Source: an uncultured bacterium
GTDB lineage: Bacteria > Bacillota > Clostridia > Lachnospirales > Lachnospiraceae
Assembly (NCBI GenBank): GCA_905215155.1
Contig: CAJMPJ010000012.1
Coordinates: 22,956 to 86,955, forward strand
DNA length: 64,000 nucleotides
Direction of reading: 5' to 3'
Shown here piece by piece: positions 43,159-52,285 of this stretch. The notes under the pieces were generated by a model. That model did not search any database. It had not been told where the DNA came from and saw only the letters and a list, made by a program, of their open reading frames with translations. The position numbers and the translations under genes are program-made. Position 1 is the first letter of the stretch. Each line of letters begins with the position of its first letter.

Positions 43159-43554
43159 ATGGAAGAGGCTATGTTGATAGAGATTCTAAAAGAAGTTCAA
43201 AAGAAGAATCAATGTATCCTGGAAATTGAAAGAATAACAAGAGAGATCGGGGAAGCGTTGTCCAGAAACGATAGAACATCGGTACAAATACTTTTGGGGA
43301 TGCGGCAGGAAGAGATGGACAATGCAGATGTAAGCGAAAGAAATATCCAGAGGCTCACATCAGTTCTCCAGCAGGAGGATGCGGTTAAGATCTTAGGCTG
43401 GATCAAAGGAGAGGAAAAGATAAAACCGAAAACTCCACTGGAAGAAAAATTGGTTGAAATATGCAAAAATATGCAAACCGCGATAAAGCGGACCATTGAT
43501 TTGGACCGCCATATTAGCTTGCGGTTGGCAGGGAAAGATTCCTATTATCAGTAA
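43159..43554 (+). CDS. Helical flagellar chaperone-like protein (FliT/FlgN-like position)
   Basis: A 131-residue, almost wholly helical, charged protein with no TM helix. It follows fliD-fliS, where fliT or a FlgN-like chaperone gene is often found, and its size and helical pattern fit such a chaperone. I see no diagnostic motif, so the function is inferred from place only. AGGAGGA precedes the ATG. Its 3' end overlaps the convergent C39-type gene by 7 bp. Confidence 0.5.
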   Translation: MEEAMLIEILKEVQKKNQCILEIERITREIGEALSRNDRTSVQILLGMRQEEMDNADVSERNIQRLTSVLQQEDAVKILGWIKGEEKIKPKTPLEEKLVEICKNMQTAIKRTIDLDRHISLRLAGKDSYYQ

Positions 43555-44261
43555 GACTGCGGAAGGCTGATGGCCCACAATGGCCCCCCGCTTGAAGAAT
43601 GATGGTTCAGTTCGTGAAGAATGATTGCCGGGTCCCAGTCAATCGTTGTATTATTGTAATTGTTTGGGTCTGCGATACGCATTTTCCCCTCATCTGTCAT
43701 GCGGGTAATAATAAGAAAATGTCCGCTTTGGGTAAAATGTCCTTTTTTCATCAAAGCCACCACAAGATGGCCAGAATTCAATTCTTGCTTGATCCGTTCG
43801 GCTGTATATTCTCGGATGGGGGTTGCCTGAATACCAAATGCAGAAGCAGAATCACGAATAATACTATGATAAGAGCCATCTCCGGGGGCCCAGCATCGGT
43901 TTGCAGCTGCCCAATTAGCGATATCAGCAGGAAACACTTGATTCCCAGTCAGGCTTGTGATAAGCATGGCCATGATTGTCGGTCCACAGCCATAGATAGA
44001 CAGAGGGTCTTTTCCTCCCCAAAGATAATCCCCCCACCTGGAGTCGTTTTGATTATAGTAGGTAAGCGGCCCTGCCGCACTATCAAGCATTAAATCATAT
44101 TTTCCTTCTTGAGGAATTTCAATATTTGTATCAGCTGTTCCAGCAGCAGCGGAGTCCATTGGTACTTCTATGTTGTTTGAAGGATTGAATGAAAAAGTAG
44201 TGGTAAAGGGAACTGTTATTAGAAATAGAGTTTGAATCATAAAATTATAAATTCCACTCAA
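43548..44261 (-). CDS. Secreted C39-type peptidase-fold protein
   Basis: About 237 residues. A hydrophobic N-terminus (FMIQTLFLITVPFTTTF) looks like a signal peptide. The mature part is a Peptidase_C39_2 domain: TYYNQNDSRWGDYLWGG, catalytic-type C92 in YGCGPT, H181 in GHFLIITR and D198 in IADPNN. I start it at TTG 44261, behind AAAGGTGA, rather than at more distant codons. C39-like proteins of this class are free-standing and not fused to ABC exporters; the substrate is unknown. It is convergent with the chaperone-like gene, overlapping by 7 bp. Confidence 0.75.
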   Translation of the reverse strand: MSGIYNFMIQTLFLITVPFTTTFSFNPSNNIEVPMDSAAAGTADTNIEIPQEGKYDLMLDSAAGPLTYYNQNDSRWGDYLWGGKDPLSIYGCGPTIMAMLITSLTGNQVFPADIANWAAANRCWAPGDGSYHSIIRDSASAFGIQATPIREYTAERIKQELNSGHLVVALMKKGHFTQSGHFLIITRMTDEGKMRIADPNNYNNTTIDWDPAIILHELNHHSSSGGPLWAISLPQSY

Positions 44262-44330
44262 AAAAATCACCTTTTCTATTATAAAATATTTGATGCCTAT
44301 AATATGTATCGTACAAACACCAGACAAAGT

Positions 44331-44356
44331 TAAGAAATTTACATAAAAACCGATAT
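44331..44356 (+). promoter_or_regulatory. Sigma-28 promoter ahead of the degenerate nucleotidyltransferase gene
   Basis: TAAG (44331-44334), 15 nt, CCGATAT (44350-44356). The Bacillus sigma-D consensus is TAAA-N15-CCGATAT, so only one base differs. The next start codon is ~155 nt downstream at 44513. It is the best sigma-28 match I see in the window. Confidence 0.65.
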
Positions 44357-44512
44357 ATAATATGTAATGTAATTTTTCCATAAGATACGAAAGGTGCGGT
44401 CGTTGAACGTGCGATTGTATCATTGGCACAACAGGAGCAAGGCTTGATCTTATATTGATATATGAATTGTTGCTGTTTTTTGTACCTCGACAGCTAAGGA
44501 TGGAAGTATACT

Positions 44513-45838
44513 ATGAAAAAAGGATACGAAGAAAGGTATTTAATAAATATAATTGCGGCAGTAATGAATCAGAAGGAGACTCCGGAACCATTTCGGCAAT
44601 TAAATTGGGAAAAGATGTTTCGTCTGGCAGATTTTCATCATGTTGCTCATATTGTTTACTATGGAATTATGGGACTCACTGAAACGATTCCACAACCGAT
44701 TCGAAAAAAGTTCTTTCAGAAGTATCTGGAAGCAGTTCATCGAACAGAACGATTGAGAAAAGGAGAAAAACAGTTAAAGGCTGTAATGGAATACAAAGAA
44801 ATCCATTGTTTTTTTTTAAACTATTCAGAAATGGTAAAGCATTATCCCATTGAAGAAATGTGCTGCAGCGAGTTTATTGAAATTGGTACAGACAAAAAGA
44901 ACACAGATTCAATTGCAAATTTATTGAGAATTAGAGATTTTACAGAACGTCCAATACAGGAAAACGGATATTTATATTATCGTATTCCAAGTGTAAAGGT
45001 GTTCTTTTATGACTATAACATCTTTTTCAGCAGGCCGATGAGAAGATTTTTTAAAAGTCTGTTAAAAAGTCCTGTTCGTGAGAAGAACAGTAAATTTGTA
45101 AAAGAGATTTCGTTGGATGATCAGTATTTATTCCGGATGTGCAGATTGACGGATTGCTATGCAAAAGGCGAAATAAGTCTGAATCAAATAATTGATTTTT
45201 GGGTTTTTTATAAGACATATGCAGAGGAATTTTCCTGGAAATATATTTATGAAAGGTTAAAGAAGCTTAAGATATCAGAATTTGCAGAGCGGTTGGAGTA
45301 TTTGGTGCTTCGTTGGTTTGGTACGGGAGCAGCTGTGGAAAATGCGGAAATCTATGAGGCAATAGAAGCTTATATTCTATCAAAAGGGATTGAGGGAAGA
45401 GAGGTCAGTGAACAATACCTCCCGCTTATAAAGACAGTTGCGGACTGCTACGAAAGGAATAAAAAGGCAGAGAAGCTTGCCAAGCTGTTAGAGTGGACAT
45501 TTCCAGACAGAAGATATATGGAGACTATTTATCCTGTTATTGAGAAGGCTGGTGTATTGCTTCCTCTGTTCTGGATCATTCGATTGGCAAGATATGGGAT
45601 ACGGGTTTGTTTTAGTAAGATTAAAGAAAGTCCGGTCTTTCGGGGAGTGGTAAAACTAAAGATGTTTCTTTTCCGCCTTCCAATCAGGAAGAAGAATGCG
45701 TTCCCTCCAGAAAGGGAAGAACAAGCTTCCGTAAGCATTACGCTTCCAGAAGGAGAGGAATTAAAAGAAGAGACAAAAGTAAATCCAAATGAAACAATTT
45801 CAGAAGAAGAGGAAAAAACAGTGGAAATACCTAAATAA
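44513..45838 (+). CDS. Degenerate nucleotidyltransferase-family protein
   Basis: A 441-residue protein that aligns in pattern with the uncharacterised NTP_transf_5 nucleotidyltransferase family (N-terminal helices, then a short strand region near residue 100 and C-terminal helices such as LNQIIDFWVFYKTYAEEFSW). Where active members have an L-K-G motif and a G-D-x-D metal pair, this protein reads FFLNYSEMVKH and FIEIGTDKK, so catalysis is doubtful. It ends with a long charged tail (Glu-rich). A sigma-28 promoter lies upstream, suggesting control with late flagellar genes. Identification is moderate; the role is unknown. Confidence 0.55.
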   Translation: MKKGYEERYLINIIAAVMNQKETPEPFRQLNWEKMFRLADFHHVAHIVYYGIMGLTETIPQPIRKKFFQKYLEAVHRTERLRKGEKQLKAVMEYKEIHCFFLNYSEMVKHYPIEEMCCSEFIEIGTDKKNTDSIANLLRIRDFTERPIQENGYLYYRIPSVKVFFYDYNIFFSRPMRRFFKSLLKSPVREKNSKFVKEISLDDQYLFRMCRLTDCYAKGEISLNQIIDFWVFYKTYAEEFSWKYIYERLKKLKISEFAERLEYLVLRWFGTGAAVENAEIYEAIEAYILSKGIEGREVSEQYLPLIKTVADCYERNKKAEKLAKLLEWTFPDRRYMETIYPVIEKAGVLLPLFWIIRLARYGIRVCFSKIKESPVFRGVVKLKMFLFRLPIRKKNAFPPEREEQASVSITLPEGEELKEETKVNPNETISEEEEKTVEIPK

Positions 45839-45863
45839 TCAGGTATCTCCACTGTTCTTTTTT
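45813..45863. terminator. Bidirectional terminator between the nucleotidyltransferase-like gene and csrA
   Basis: ACAGTGGAAATACCT (45818-45832) pairs with AGGTATCTCCACTGT (45841-45855) with one mismatch. T-runs are present on both strands. Both stop codons lie inside the hairpin. Confidence 0.85.
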
Positions 45864-46090
45864 GTATGGAATAAATCATTAAGTTTTGAGATTGAGCCTG
45901 GCTTTAATGCGACTGAGACAGCTTCCTTATTCACTGATGCAGCTTCTATTAATTCTGAACGCATGATTGAAACATCTCTGGGTGCATCAATAGCCAATTT
46001 CACCCAATCATTTCCAATATCCAGTACGGTAATGCAGATATTATCGCCAATAATCAATTCCTGATCTTTTTTTCTTTGAAGAATAAGCAT
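45839..46090 (-). CDS. csrA: Translational regulator CsrA
   Basis: An 83-residue RNA-binding protein with the CsrA pattern: MLILQRKKDQELIIGDNI at the start, then VKLAIDAPRDVSIMRSEL. The family blocks ribosome sites; in Firmicutes it represses flagellin (hag) mRNA and is titrated by FliW. It is the last gene of the leftward operon, directly after fliW as expected. It is slightly longer than the usual ~60-75 residues because of a C-terminal extension. Its flagellin target is outside the window. Confidence 0.95.
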   Translation of the reverse strand: MLILQRKKDQELIIGDNICITVLDIGNDWVKLAIDAPRDVSIMRSELIEAASVNKEAVSVALKPGSISKLNDLFHTKKNSGDT

Positions 46091-46091
46091 T

Positions 46092-46538
46092 CTATTTCTC
46101 CTTTTTTACAAAGTCTTTCATGGGGTGGCGAAATTTATAAAGTGCATTATCCAGTATTATCTGGCGTGCTCTTCTAGTATCAGTATTTACGGCGATTGGC
46201 GATTTTAAATTGACAGTACTATCTTCCATGGATTCATGTATTACACAAATGACATAATAGGATATATTATCTTCATTATAAGAAGCATCTAACAGTCTTT
46301 TGTCTTCATCAGACAATACTGGTGAATAATCATTGTACAATTGAAACGGATTCATGAGTATAAAAGAAATATTGGGATCCTCCAATGACTGCAGTGAGAT
46401 GAGTGCATCACTGTTATCTTGAAAGGCTAAGGGAACATATTTTTTTAACTCAGTAAATCCAAATAATCCATCGGGAAAATATATTATTTCTTGTTCTGAG
46501 CAAGTAATTGTACCAAAATATTGTGTCTGAACCTCCAT
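46092..46538 (-). CDS. fliW: Flagellar assembly factor FliW
   Basis: A ~148-residue protein with the FliW signature (IIYFPDGLFGFTELKKYV; ISFILMNPFQL; IAVNTDTRRARQIILDN). It binds flagellin and CsrA and so couples flagellin export to its translation. I start it at ATG 46538, after AAGGAGG; a longer frame to 46571 has no ribosome site. It is separated from csrA by one base. Confidence 0.95.
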   Translation of the reverse strand: MEVQTQYFGTITCSEQEIIYFPDGLFGFTELKKYVPLAFQDNSDALISLQSLEDPNISFILMNPFQLYNDYSPVLSDEDKRLLDASYNEDNISYYVICVIHESMEDSTVNLKSPIAVNTDTRRARQIILDNALYKFRHPMKDFVKKEK

Positions 46539-46557
46539 ATCAACCTCCTTATTTAAA

Positions 46558-47166
46558 TTAAGCAAGCACATCTACTGGAGAGTGATTAAATAATTCTGCA
46601 GCACTGGGTGGAACATAAATGGGTTTGCCTATATATTCGATTTTAACATCCGGCATTTGAGTGATAGATACCTCTACATCACCAGGTATAAACTCAAAAT
46701 CTCCATTAGCTACTTTTATATCAAAACTTATCTTGTCCATCTGATATTGAATCGACAGATCAGGATCCGACCATTCAATATCAGGTCCGGTGGTTGGAAG
46801 AAACTGTAAACCAAACTCACCTGTGGGCATCTGTGAACGCTGAACCGCTATTTGGTCAAGTGGATTTGAAATATTTGGGTCTAACAAAAGCGCACCCTCC
46901 TCTGCATAAGCTGCGGTTGCTTCCTGCGCAGCTGCTAATCCTTTTTGAGCTGATTGACGTACGCTTTCCATAGTGGTAGGACATACAGAATTTCGAGCGT
47001 CATATGTATCTAAGCGTACTTTGATTGGGCTGTTTTGAATGTCAAAACGGCCTTTTTCTCTATTTGTTACCAATTGTGCTTTTGAATGTGAGTATTCCAA
47101 TGAAGCTTTTTTTGTTTTAATTTCATACTTAATAGGTATTGTCGTTATTCTTAGCAATGGTTCCAT
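46558..47166 (-). CDS. DUF6470 (YviE-like) protein
   Basis: A ~202-residue protein between flgL and fliW, the place of YviE/DUF6470 proteins in Firmicutes. Start features (LLRITTIPIKYEIKTKKASL) and the C-terminal beta-rich part (DVEVSITQMPDVKIEYIGKP) fit the family. No signal peptide or TM helix is seen. Function unknown. I start it at ATG 47166, after GGGGGTG. Confidence 0.8.
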   Translation of the reverse strand: MEPLLRITTIPIKYEIKTKKASLEYSHSKAQLVTNREKGRFDIQNSPIKVRLDTYDARNSVCPTTMESVRQSAQKGLAAAQEATAAYAEEGALLLDPNISNPLDQIAVQRSQMPTGEFGLQFLPTTGPDIEWSDPDLSIQYQMDKISFDIKVANGDFEFIPGDVEVSITQMPDVKIEYIGKPIYVPPSAAELFNHSPVDVLA

Positions 47167-47192
47167 ATTGTACACCCCCAATTAGGTCTGTT

Positions 47193-48203
47193 TTATTTCA
47201 TAAAATCAATAAAAGAAGGAGATAAAATACTAGTTCCAACTTTCAAGGCAGCATTATAAGCGTATTGATTCCACATATAGTTGGTAATGGCTTCTGCCAT
47301 ATCAACTCCTTCCACGCTCTCCATCTGTTCCTGGAGTGAGATTTCAGTGTTTTCTAACCGGTCTTTTGTTGTGGTAAGGAATGAGGATTTAACTCCTAAT
47401 TCTGTGATTTGATTAAGCAGCCCATCACTTAAAGTTTCAAATTTTCCCATTAACTTTCGATAAGCCTCGGGGTCAAATTCTTCTGCTTCCAAAGTATCTG
47501 CCAATTGTCCAGCAAGAACAATTGCGTTATTGCTGACCCCATCTTCATCTTTTCCAAATCCAATTGCTTTAATTCCTGGTAAAGATAAGTTAAATGCACT
47601 GGAAGGAACGACCTGATTGGAATCATCGAGAGAAAGACCCATACCCAAGTCAACATATAGATTTTCTTTGGAATAACTATAAAGCGTAGAATAATCAGCA
47701 GTTCCTTTAGCGGCATCAACATCGACTCCGCGATAGGTCAAAGTCCCATTGTCTGTAAGCTTGAAAGGAGGATTACTTCCATCCGTTCCTGCAAATAAAA
47801 AGGTATCTTCATAAGTAGAATTCAAACTCAGCACCATGGATTTTTGAAACTGCCGGATCGCAGAAGCATAGCTCTGTCGAGTTTCTTTCGTCTGGTTCGT
47901 TCCATTCATAGCCTGTACATTATATTCCTTGCTGATTGTTTTGACGATATCAGAAACTTGTCTTAATGCATCCTCCTGCCCATCCTGCCTGGATTGAACA
48001 TCCTTTAACATGCTTAAATTATCCTGGTTAGAGTAATACTTACGGTGGAGCTGAGAAGCTCTGGCAGCGGAAAATGGATCTTCGGCTACGCTGTTAAAAC
48101 TACGCTGAGTCATTACATGTGTTCTGGAATTATTTAAAGAATTAATTGTTGTAGCAAGATTATTCTTATAATTGCGCAAAAGTGCATTTGTTGTAATTCT
48201 CAT
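47193..48203 (-). CDS. flgL: Hook-filament junction protein FlgL
   Basis: A 336-residue flagellin-like junction protein. N-terminus RITTNALLRNYKNNLATTIN and C-terminus (TNYMWNQYAYNAALKVGTSI) match FlgL. It forms the second junction ring, onto which filament is built. AGGAGG precedes the ATG, 11 nt after flgK. FlgN, encoded upstream, is its export chaperone. Confidence 0.94.
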   Translation of the reverse strand: MRITTNALLRNYKNNLATTINSLNNSRTHVMTQRSFNSVAEDPFSAARASQLHRKYYSNQDNLSMLKDVQSRQDGQEDALRQVSDIVKTISKEYNVQAMNGTNQTKETRQSYASAIRQFQKSMVLSLNSTYEDTFLFAGTDGSNPPFKLTDNGTLTYRGVDVDAAKGTADYSTLYSYSKENLYVDLGMGLSLDDSNQVVPSSAFNLSLPGIKAIGFGKDEDGVSNNAIVLAGQLADTLEAEEFDPEAYRKLMGKFETLSDGLLNQITELGVKSSFLTTTKDRLENTEISLQEQMESVEGVDMAEAITNYMWNQYAYNAALKVGTSILSPSFIDFMK

Positions 48204-48214
48204 AATTTATCCTC

Positions 48215-50257
48215 CTATCGACCAACAACGCCTGTATTATTAATTAATACATCAAGTGCCTGGTCCAGAGTAGTCATAAGACGGGCAGCAGCAGTATAGG
48301 ATCGCTGGTACTGCATAAGATTGATGCCTTCTTCGTCAAGAGAAACTCCTGAAACAGAATCTTTGTTGTTTGATGTTTGATTAAGTACAGTAATTTGATT
48401 ATTAAGGATACTCGAATTTTCTTTACTGTCAACACCCTGCATATTTTCCATATTAGAATAGCATTGGGAAAAGCTTCCCGTGTAATAGGAAATTGAACCC
48501 ACTTGAGATTTTCCGGATTGATCAAGATAGGTATATTCATATGTAAACTGCCGGCTGTCGGTCAAAGCTTTTTTCATAAGGAGAATATTGCTATTATCCT
48601 TAGAGCCGGCCTTTGGATCATGGGAAGCAATAATATGGATATTATTATTCATCCAATCATCAGATATTTTTATATTGCCGGCAGTAAATGTTCTGCTGCC
48701 ATCTGAGGTCTTGAATAAATCATAGTCTTTGATATTGCTGGGATTGGCCTCGTATAGCAGCTTTAAATCTTTGTTATCGCTGCCTTTGATGCTGTCGGAT
48801 TCAATAACAGTTCCGGATGGCAGTGAAGCACTGGTCCAGGTCAGCTTCTTAGTGGTTGCATTAAATGCCCAGACTCCTTCCATGCTTTGGCCATTGACAG
48901 TTAAACTTTTTTTGGTCTCATTCAGTTCTTTTGCCAGATTGTTCAGACTTTCTTCCAGATCCTTTCCTACGGCTACGGTTCCGTCGCCGTTTCCAGAGCC
49001 AAACATATATTTTTGTCCGTCAATGCTTATATGCTCAAATTTGATTATATTGCCGGTGGATTTTTCAAAGCTGATGCTGTACTCGGCTTTTTCTTCTCCG
49101 TTGATAGTGACACTTTTTGCAGAACCAGTGGAAGGCATCTCCCTGACTCCGGTATCCGGAACCGTATTTTCGTTTAATTTATTAAAGGTGTTAGCAAAGG
49201 TCTGAACAAAGGAATCAAACGCTTTCTCGTAATATCCGATACCTCTGAAATCAGTGGCAGGGTTATCTAACTCACCAGATTTATTTAACATATCAACAGT
49301 ACCTTTTATAGTACCTTCCTTTAAATAACTGGTAATATCTGTTTTTATCAATGAAATATCGTCGGAGGTTGGAAAGTCACTGGCAGGGATAAGGGAAATG
49401 GAAACAGTTCCATCCTCATTGCCCTTTGCATCCTTGTTGCGGTCAATCGAAAGAGAAGCAAAGTTCTCTCCATGCTCTCCACCGGTGAGGTCATAGCTTA
49501 CTCCATCAGAACCAGTAAATTTCACAATGGGGTAATTGTATTTTTCACCAGTTGAAATAGCCACTTCTTTATAAGAGACGCTGATTGGAAGATAACTGGC
49601 AAGTTCATCAAGTTTACTATTCCTTTGATCCAGCATCTCAAGTGCCGGGTTACCAAGCAGCTGATTTTTCCAAATCGAATCATTTAATTTGCCAATGTCA
49701 GATAAAAGACCATTGACTGTAGGGATGCTTGTTTTTTCAAGGCTGCTGATCGTATCTTCACGTACGCTTTTTAAATCGGTAGCCTTTTGGTGAATATAAC
49801 TTAAAAGAACCTGGGTACTGGAGCGTACAATGCTGTCAAATTCACTATTGTTGGCATTAGAGGATAGTTTGTCTAAGTTACTATTTAAATCGCTTAGCGC
49901 CTTTTTCAGCGCTTCTCTGTTAGTCTCATCGAAAATATCGGCCAGCTGGTTTAAAGCTGACTGGCGTGCATCGGCGGTTCCTACTTTAGCAACCTGGTTC
50001 CTGTATTGAATATCAAGAAACGGGTCTCTGATCTGAGAAATACCTTTTGTTTCAACTCCGTAACCAATTTTTGAACTGGGATCGTTGCCGTATAAATCTC
50101 CGCCTTGTAGATTAAGGCTTACAAGATCCACTTGTTGTTTGGTGTAACCTACAGTATTAATATTGGCAATATTCTGTCCGGTTACATCAAGAGACCGTTG
50201 ACTTGCAGCCATGGCAAGACGGGCAGTTGTAAATCCGGCGAATGTTGATCGTGTCAT
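48215..50257 (-). CDS. flgK: Hook-filament junction protein FlgK
   Basis: A 680-residue junction protein with the axial N-terminus (LAMAASQRSLDVTGQNIANI, NTVGYTKQQVDLV) and a C-terminus with SVSGVSLDEEGINLMQYQRS typical of FlgK. It is somewhat longer than average (~450-630), with the extra length in the surface domain. AGGAGGAAC precedes the ATG. It follows flgN by 14 nt. Confidence 0.95.
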   Translation of the reverse strand: MTRSTFAGFTTARLAMAASQRSLDVTGQNIANINTVGYTKQQVDLVSLNLQGGDLYGNDPSSKIGYGVETKGISQIRDPFLDIQYRNQVAKVGTADARQSALNQLADIFDETNREALKKALSDLNSNLDKLSSNANNSEFDSIVRSSTQVLLSYIHQKATDLKSVREDTISSLEKTSIPTVNGLLSDIGKLNDSIWKNQLLGNPALEMLDQRNSKLDELASYLPISVSYKEVAISTGEKYNYPIVKFTGSDGVSYDLTGGEHGENFASLSIDRNKDAKGNEDGTVSISLIPASDFPTSDDISLIKTDITSYLKEGTIKGTVDMLNKSGELDNPATDFRGIGYYEKAFDSFVQTFANTFNKLNENTVPDTGVREMPSTGSAKSVTINGEEKAEYSISFEKSTGNIIKFEHISIDGQKYMFGSGNGDGTVAVGKDLEESLNNLAKELNETKKSLTVNGQSMEGVWAFNATTKKLTWTSASLPSGTVIESDSIKGSDNKDLKLLYEANPSNIKDYDLFKTSDGSRTFTAGNIKISDDWMNNNIHIIASHDPKAGSKDNSNILLMKKALTDSRQFTYEYTYLDQSGKSQVGSISYYTGSFSQCYSNMENMQGVDSKENSSILNNQITVLNQTSNNKDSVSGVSLDEEGINLMQYQRSYTAAARLMTTLDQALDVLINNTGVVGR

Positions 50258-50271
50258 AATTGTTCCTCCTG

Positions 50272-50679
50272 TTACCTTTTATCTGATGCTGTTTTATTCG
50301 TTGCATTGCTGATAACATTATTTATCTTGTGTAAGTTTATTTCAATCATGGTTCGTGCGCTGTCATTGATATTTTGAAAAAGACGAACATAATGGGAAAG
50401 CGTGTTAAACTGGTTTTTTAGCTGCTCATGTTCCTCGCCGGAAGTTTTTGAAAGAATTTCCTGGAATGTAAGCCCCTTGAATCCCAGGGCTTCCTGGCAA
50501 AGCTCTCGTTTGCGGTCAAGGCCTCTCAGCTTTAATATAGCGGCCTGCTCCTTATTCATGGATTCTTCCACATGAGTGATACGGTTTTTTTTTGCAGCTT
50601 CCAGTTTCAACTGTTCTATCTGTATAAGCTCCTGGAATAATTCGGTCAAATCCTCAATCACAGTAATAAAATCATTCAT
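50272..50679 (-). CDS. flgN: Flagellar export chaperone FlgN
   Basis: A 135-residue helical protein of the FlgN type, directly upstream of flgK and flgL, whose products FlgN escorts to the export gate. The helical heptads run through most of its length (LTELFQELIQIEQLKLEAAK). The start overlaps the flgM stop by one base. Confidence 0.88.
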   Translation of the reverse strand: MNDFITVIEDLTELFQELIQIEQLKLEAAKKNRITHVEESMNKEQAAILKLRGLDRKRELCQEALGFKGLTFQEILSKTSGEEHEQLKNQFNTLSHYVRLFQNINDSARTMIEINLHKINNVISNATNKTASDKR

Positions 50680-50996
50680 TATAAATCTGCTCCTTTGTAT
50701 AAAAGAATCTTTTCAGCAATCTTGTTGGCATCCACCTGATAAGTCCCATTCTGGATTCTCTGTTTTAAAAGATTCAGTTTTTCTTCGGAAGACGGCTGAT
50801 GGATCTCTTTCACTAAAAGATTTTTCAGAGTAGATGCAAATTTTGAATCTAAGTCTTCCTGTGGTGCAGATCGGATCGTGATTTCATCATATTGGTTTTT
50901 AGAAGAATCCGAAGCAGAAATTCCGGAAGGATCCTGATTTTGTCGTATCATGGGTGTATTATATAGCGTACTGAAATAGTTCGATGAAATACGCAT
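50679..50996 (-). CDS. flgM: Anti-sigma-28 factor FlgM
   Basis: A 105-residue protein whose C-terminal half carries the FlgM motif (VKEIHQPSSEEKLNLLKQRI; GTYQVDANKIAEKIL). It binds FliA and is exported when the hook is complete, releasing the sigma factor. The N-terminus is disordered, as expected for a type III export substrate. AAAGGAG precedes the ATG. It starts a sub-block (flgM-flgN-flgK-flgL) 98 nt after cheB. Confidence 0.92.
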   Translation of the reverse strand: MRISSNYFSTLYNTPMIRQNQDPSGISASDSSKNQYDEITIRSAPQEDLDSKFASTLKNLLVKEIHQPSSEEKLNLLKQRIQNGTYQVDANKIAEKILLYKGADL

Positions 50997-51094
50997 TTAA
51001 CGACTCCTTTCTAAGAGCTTTATATACCAATGTTTCTACTTATATTATCGTCATTAAAAAAAAAATATTAACTTTAGATCCATTAATTTCTTAA

Positions 51095-52144
51095 TTAAAG
51101 TGAATATAAATACTTCAGTAAAACATTGGAAATGTTAGCACATGAGGCTTGGGTTACAACTGCTCCGATGTTATAAGCGACCATAGGCATTCCATATACG
51201 ACACAGCTTTCTGCATCCTGGCCAATGGTGTAAGCACCTCTTTTTTTCATACTCAATAACCCATCCGCACCGTCACGTCCCATGCCAGTCATAATAATAC
51301 CGACAGAATTTGCTCCGGCCGTATCTGCAACAGACTGGAAGAGAACATCTACGGAGGGACGGTGTCCGCTTACTTTTTCGCCGGAAAAGCAGTTGACCGA
51401 ATAGCGGTTTCCCACGCGTACGACTTTCATCTGAAGGTCGCCGGGAGCAATCAATACCTGGCCTCTTTCAATAACATCACCGCTTTGTGCTTCTTTTACA
51501 CGCATCTGGCATAGGCGGTCTAAACGGTCTGCATACATTTTCGTAAATCCTTCCGGCATATGCTGGGTGACCACAATACCAGGTGTATCGGCTGGTAAGT
51601 TTTTGAGAACCTGTAGTGTAGCTTCCGTACCGCCTGTGGAAGCACCGATGGCAATCACCGTATTGTACGCGTTTAAGGGAAACGGCTTTCCGCTGACCGG
51701 CGTGTTTCTTAAAACCGGAGAAACGGGGGACGCGGCAGCCGGTACTTTGATTTTTGCTCGGGAGGCAATAAAGATCTTACTCACCAAGGTGTTTAAAAAG
51801 ACGCTTGAAGAGTTGCTGACAGTCATGTCAGGTTTTCTTACGAAATCCACTGCCCCAGCAGAAAGAGCTTCAAATACGTTTAAGTTCAAAGAAGATACCA
51901 AAATAACCGGTACGGCATATTTTGGCAAAAGCTTTTTTACAAAATCGATTCCGCTTATGCGCGGCATCTCCACATCGAGTGTAACAACATCGGGCTTTAA
52001 TAAAGGGATTTTTCGTTCCGCATCAAACGCATCAATGGCATACCCTATCACTTCAATATTGGGATTTTTGGAAAGGTTATCCATTAACACTTTGCGGAAG
52101 AGCAAAGAGTCATCTACGATGAAAACTCGTATTTTATTATTCAT
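51095..52144 (-). CDS. cheB: Chemotaxis methylesterase/deamidase CheB
   Basis: A 349-residue enzyme: receiver domain (D11, D12; phospho-acceptor D57 in VVTLDVEMPRISG), a Pro/Val-rich linker, then the CheB_methylest domain with the catalytic triad Ser (AIGASTGGTEA), His (VTQHMPEGFT) and Asp (MTGMGRDGADG). It removes methyl groups from chemoreceptors when phosphorylated by CheA. It lies downstream of cheR, its opposing partner, in the leftward operon. Confidence 0.95.
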   Translation of the reverse strand: MNNKIRVFIVDDSLLFRKVLMDNLSKNPNIEVIGYAIDAFDAERKIPLLKPDVVTLDVEMPRISGIDFVKKLLPKYAVPVILVSSLNLNVFEALSAGAVDFVRKPDMTVSNSSSVFLNTLVSKIFIASRAKIKVPAAASPVSPVLRNTPVSGKPFPLNAYNTVIAIGASTGGTEATLQVLKNLPADTPGIVVTQHMPEGFTKMYADRLDRLCQMRVKEAQSGDVIERGQVLIAPGDLQMKVVRVGNRYSVNCFSGEKVSGHRPSVDVLFQSVADTAGANSVGIIMTGMGRDGADGLLSMKKRGAYTIGQDAESCVVYGMPMVAYNIGAVVTQASCANISNVLLKYLYSL

Positions 52145-52285
52145 TATTTACTCCATTCTTGGCAATTAAAAAATCAGCCAGGCAGATGAAAGTTTTACTT
52201 CTCTGATATTTGATTTTAAATCTGTGTAATATAAAATCCATTTACTTGGCTGAATCAGCAGTAAATAGATTTTATATTAAACAGA

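Noticed and set aside
43548..44261. Bacteriocin-processing C39 peptidase
   Set aside because: No ABC transporter domain, no precursor gene with a double-glycine leader nearby.
51001..51094. Sigma-28 promoter before flgM (minus strand, ACGATAATA with upstream TAAAGTT)
   Set aside because: The spacing between TAAA and ACGATAA is about 21 nt, against 15 expected, because of a run of ten T.
52174..52253. Terminator between cheR and cheB on the minus strand
   Set aside because: TCAGCCA and TGGCTGA flank it with a T-run, but the stem is 7 bp with a ~66-nt loop; too weak to call.
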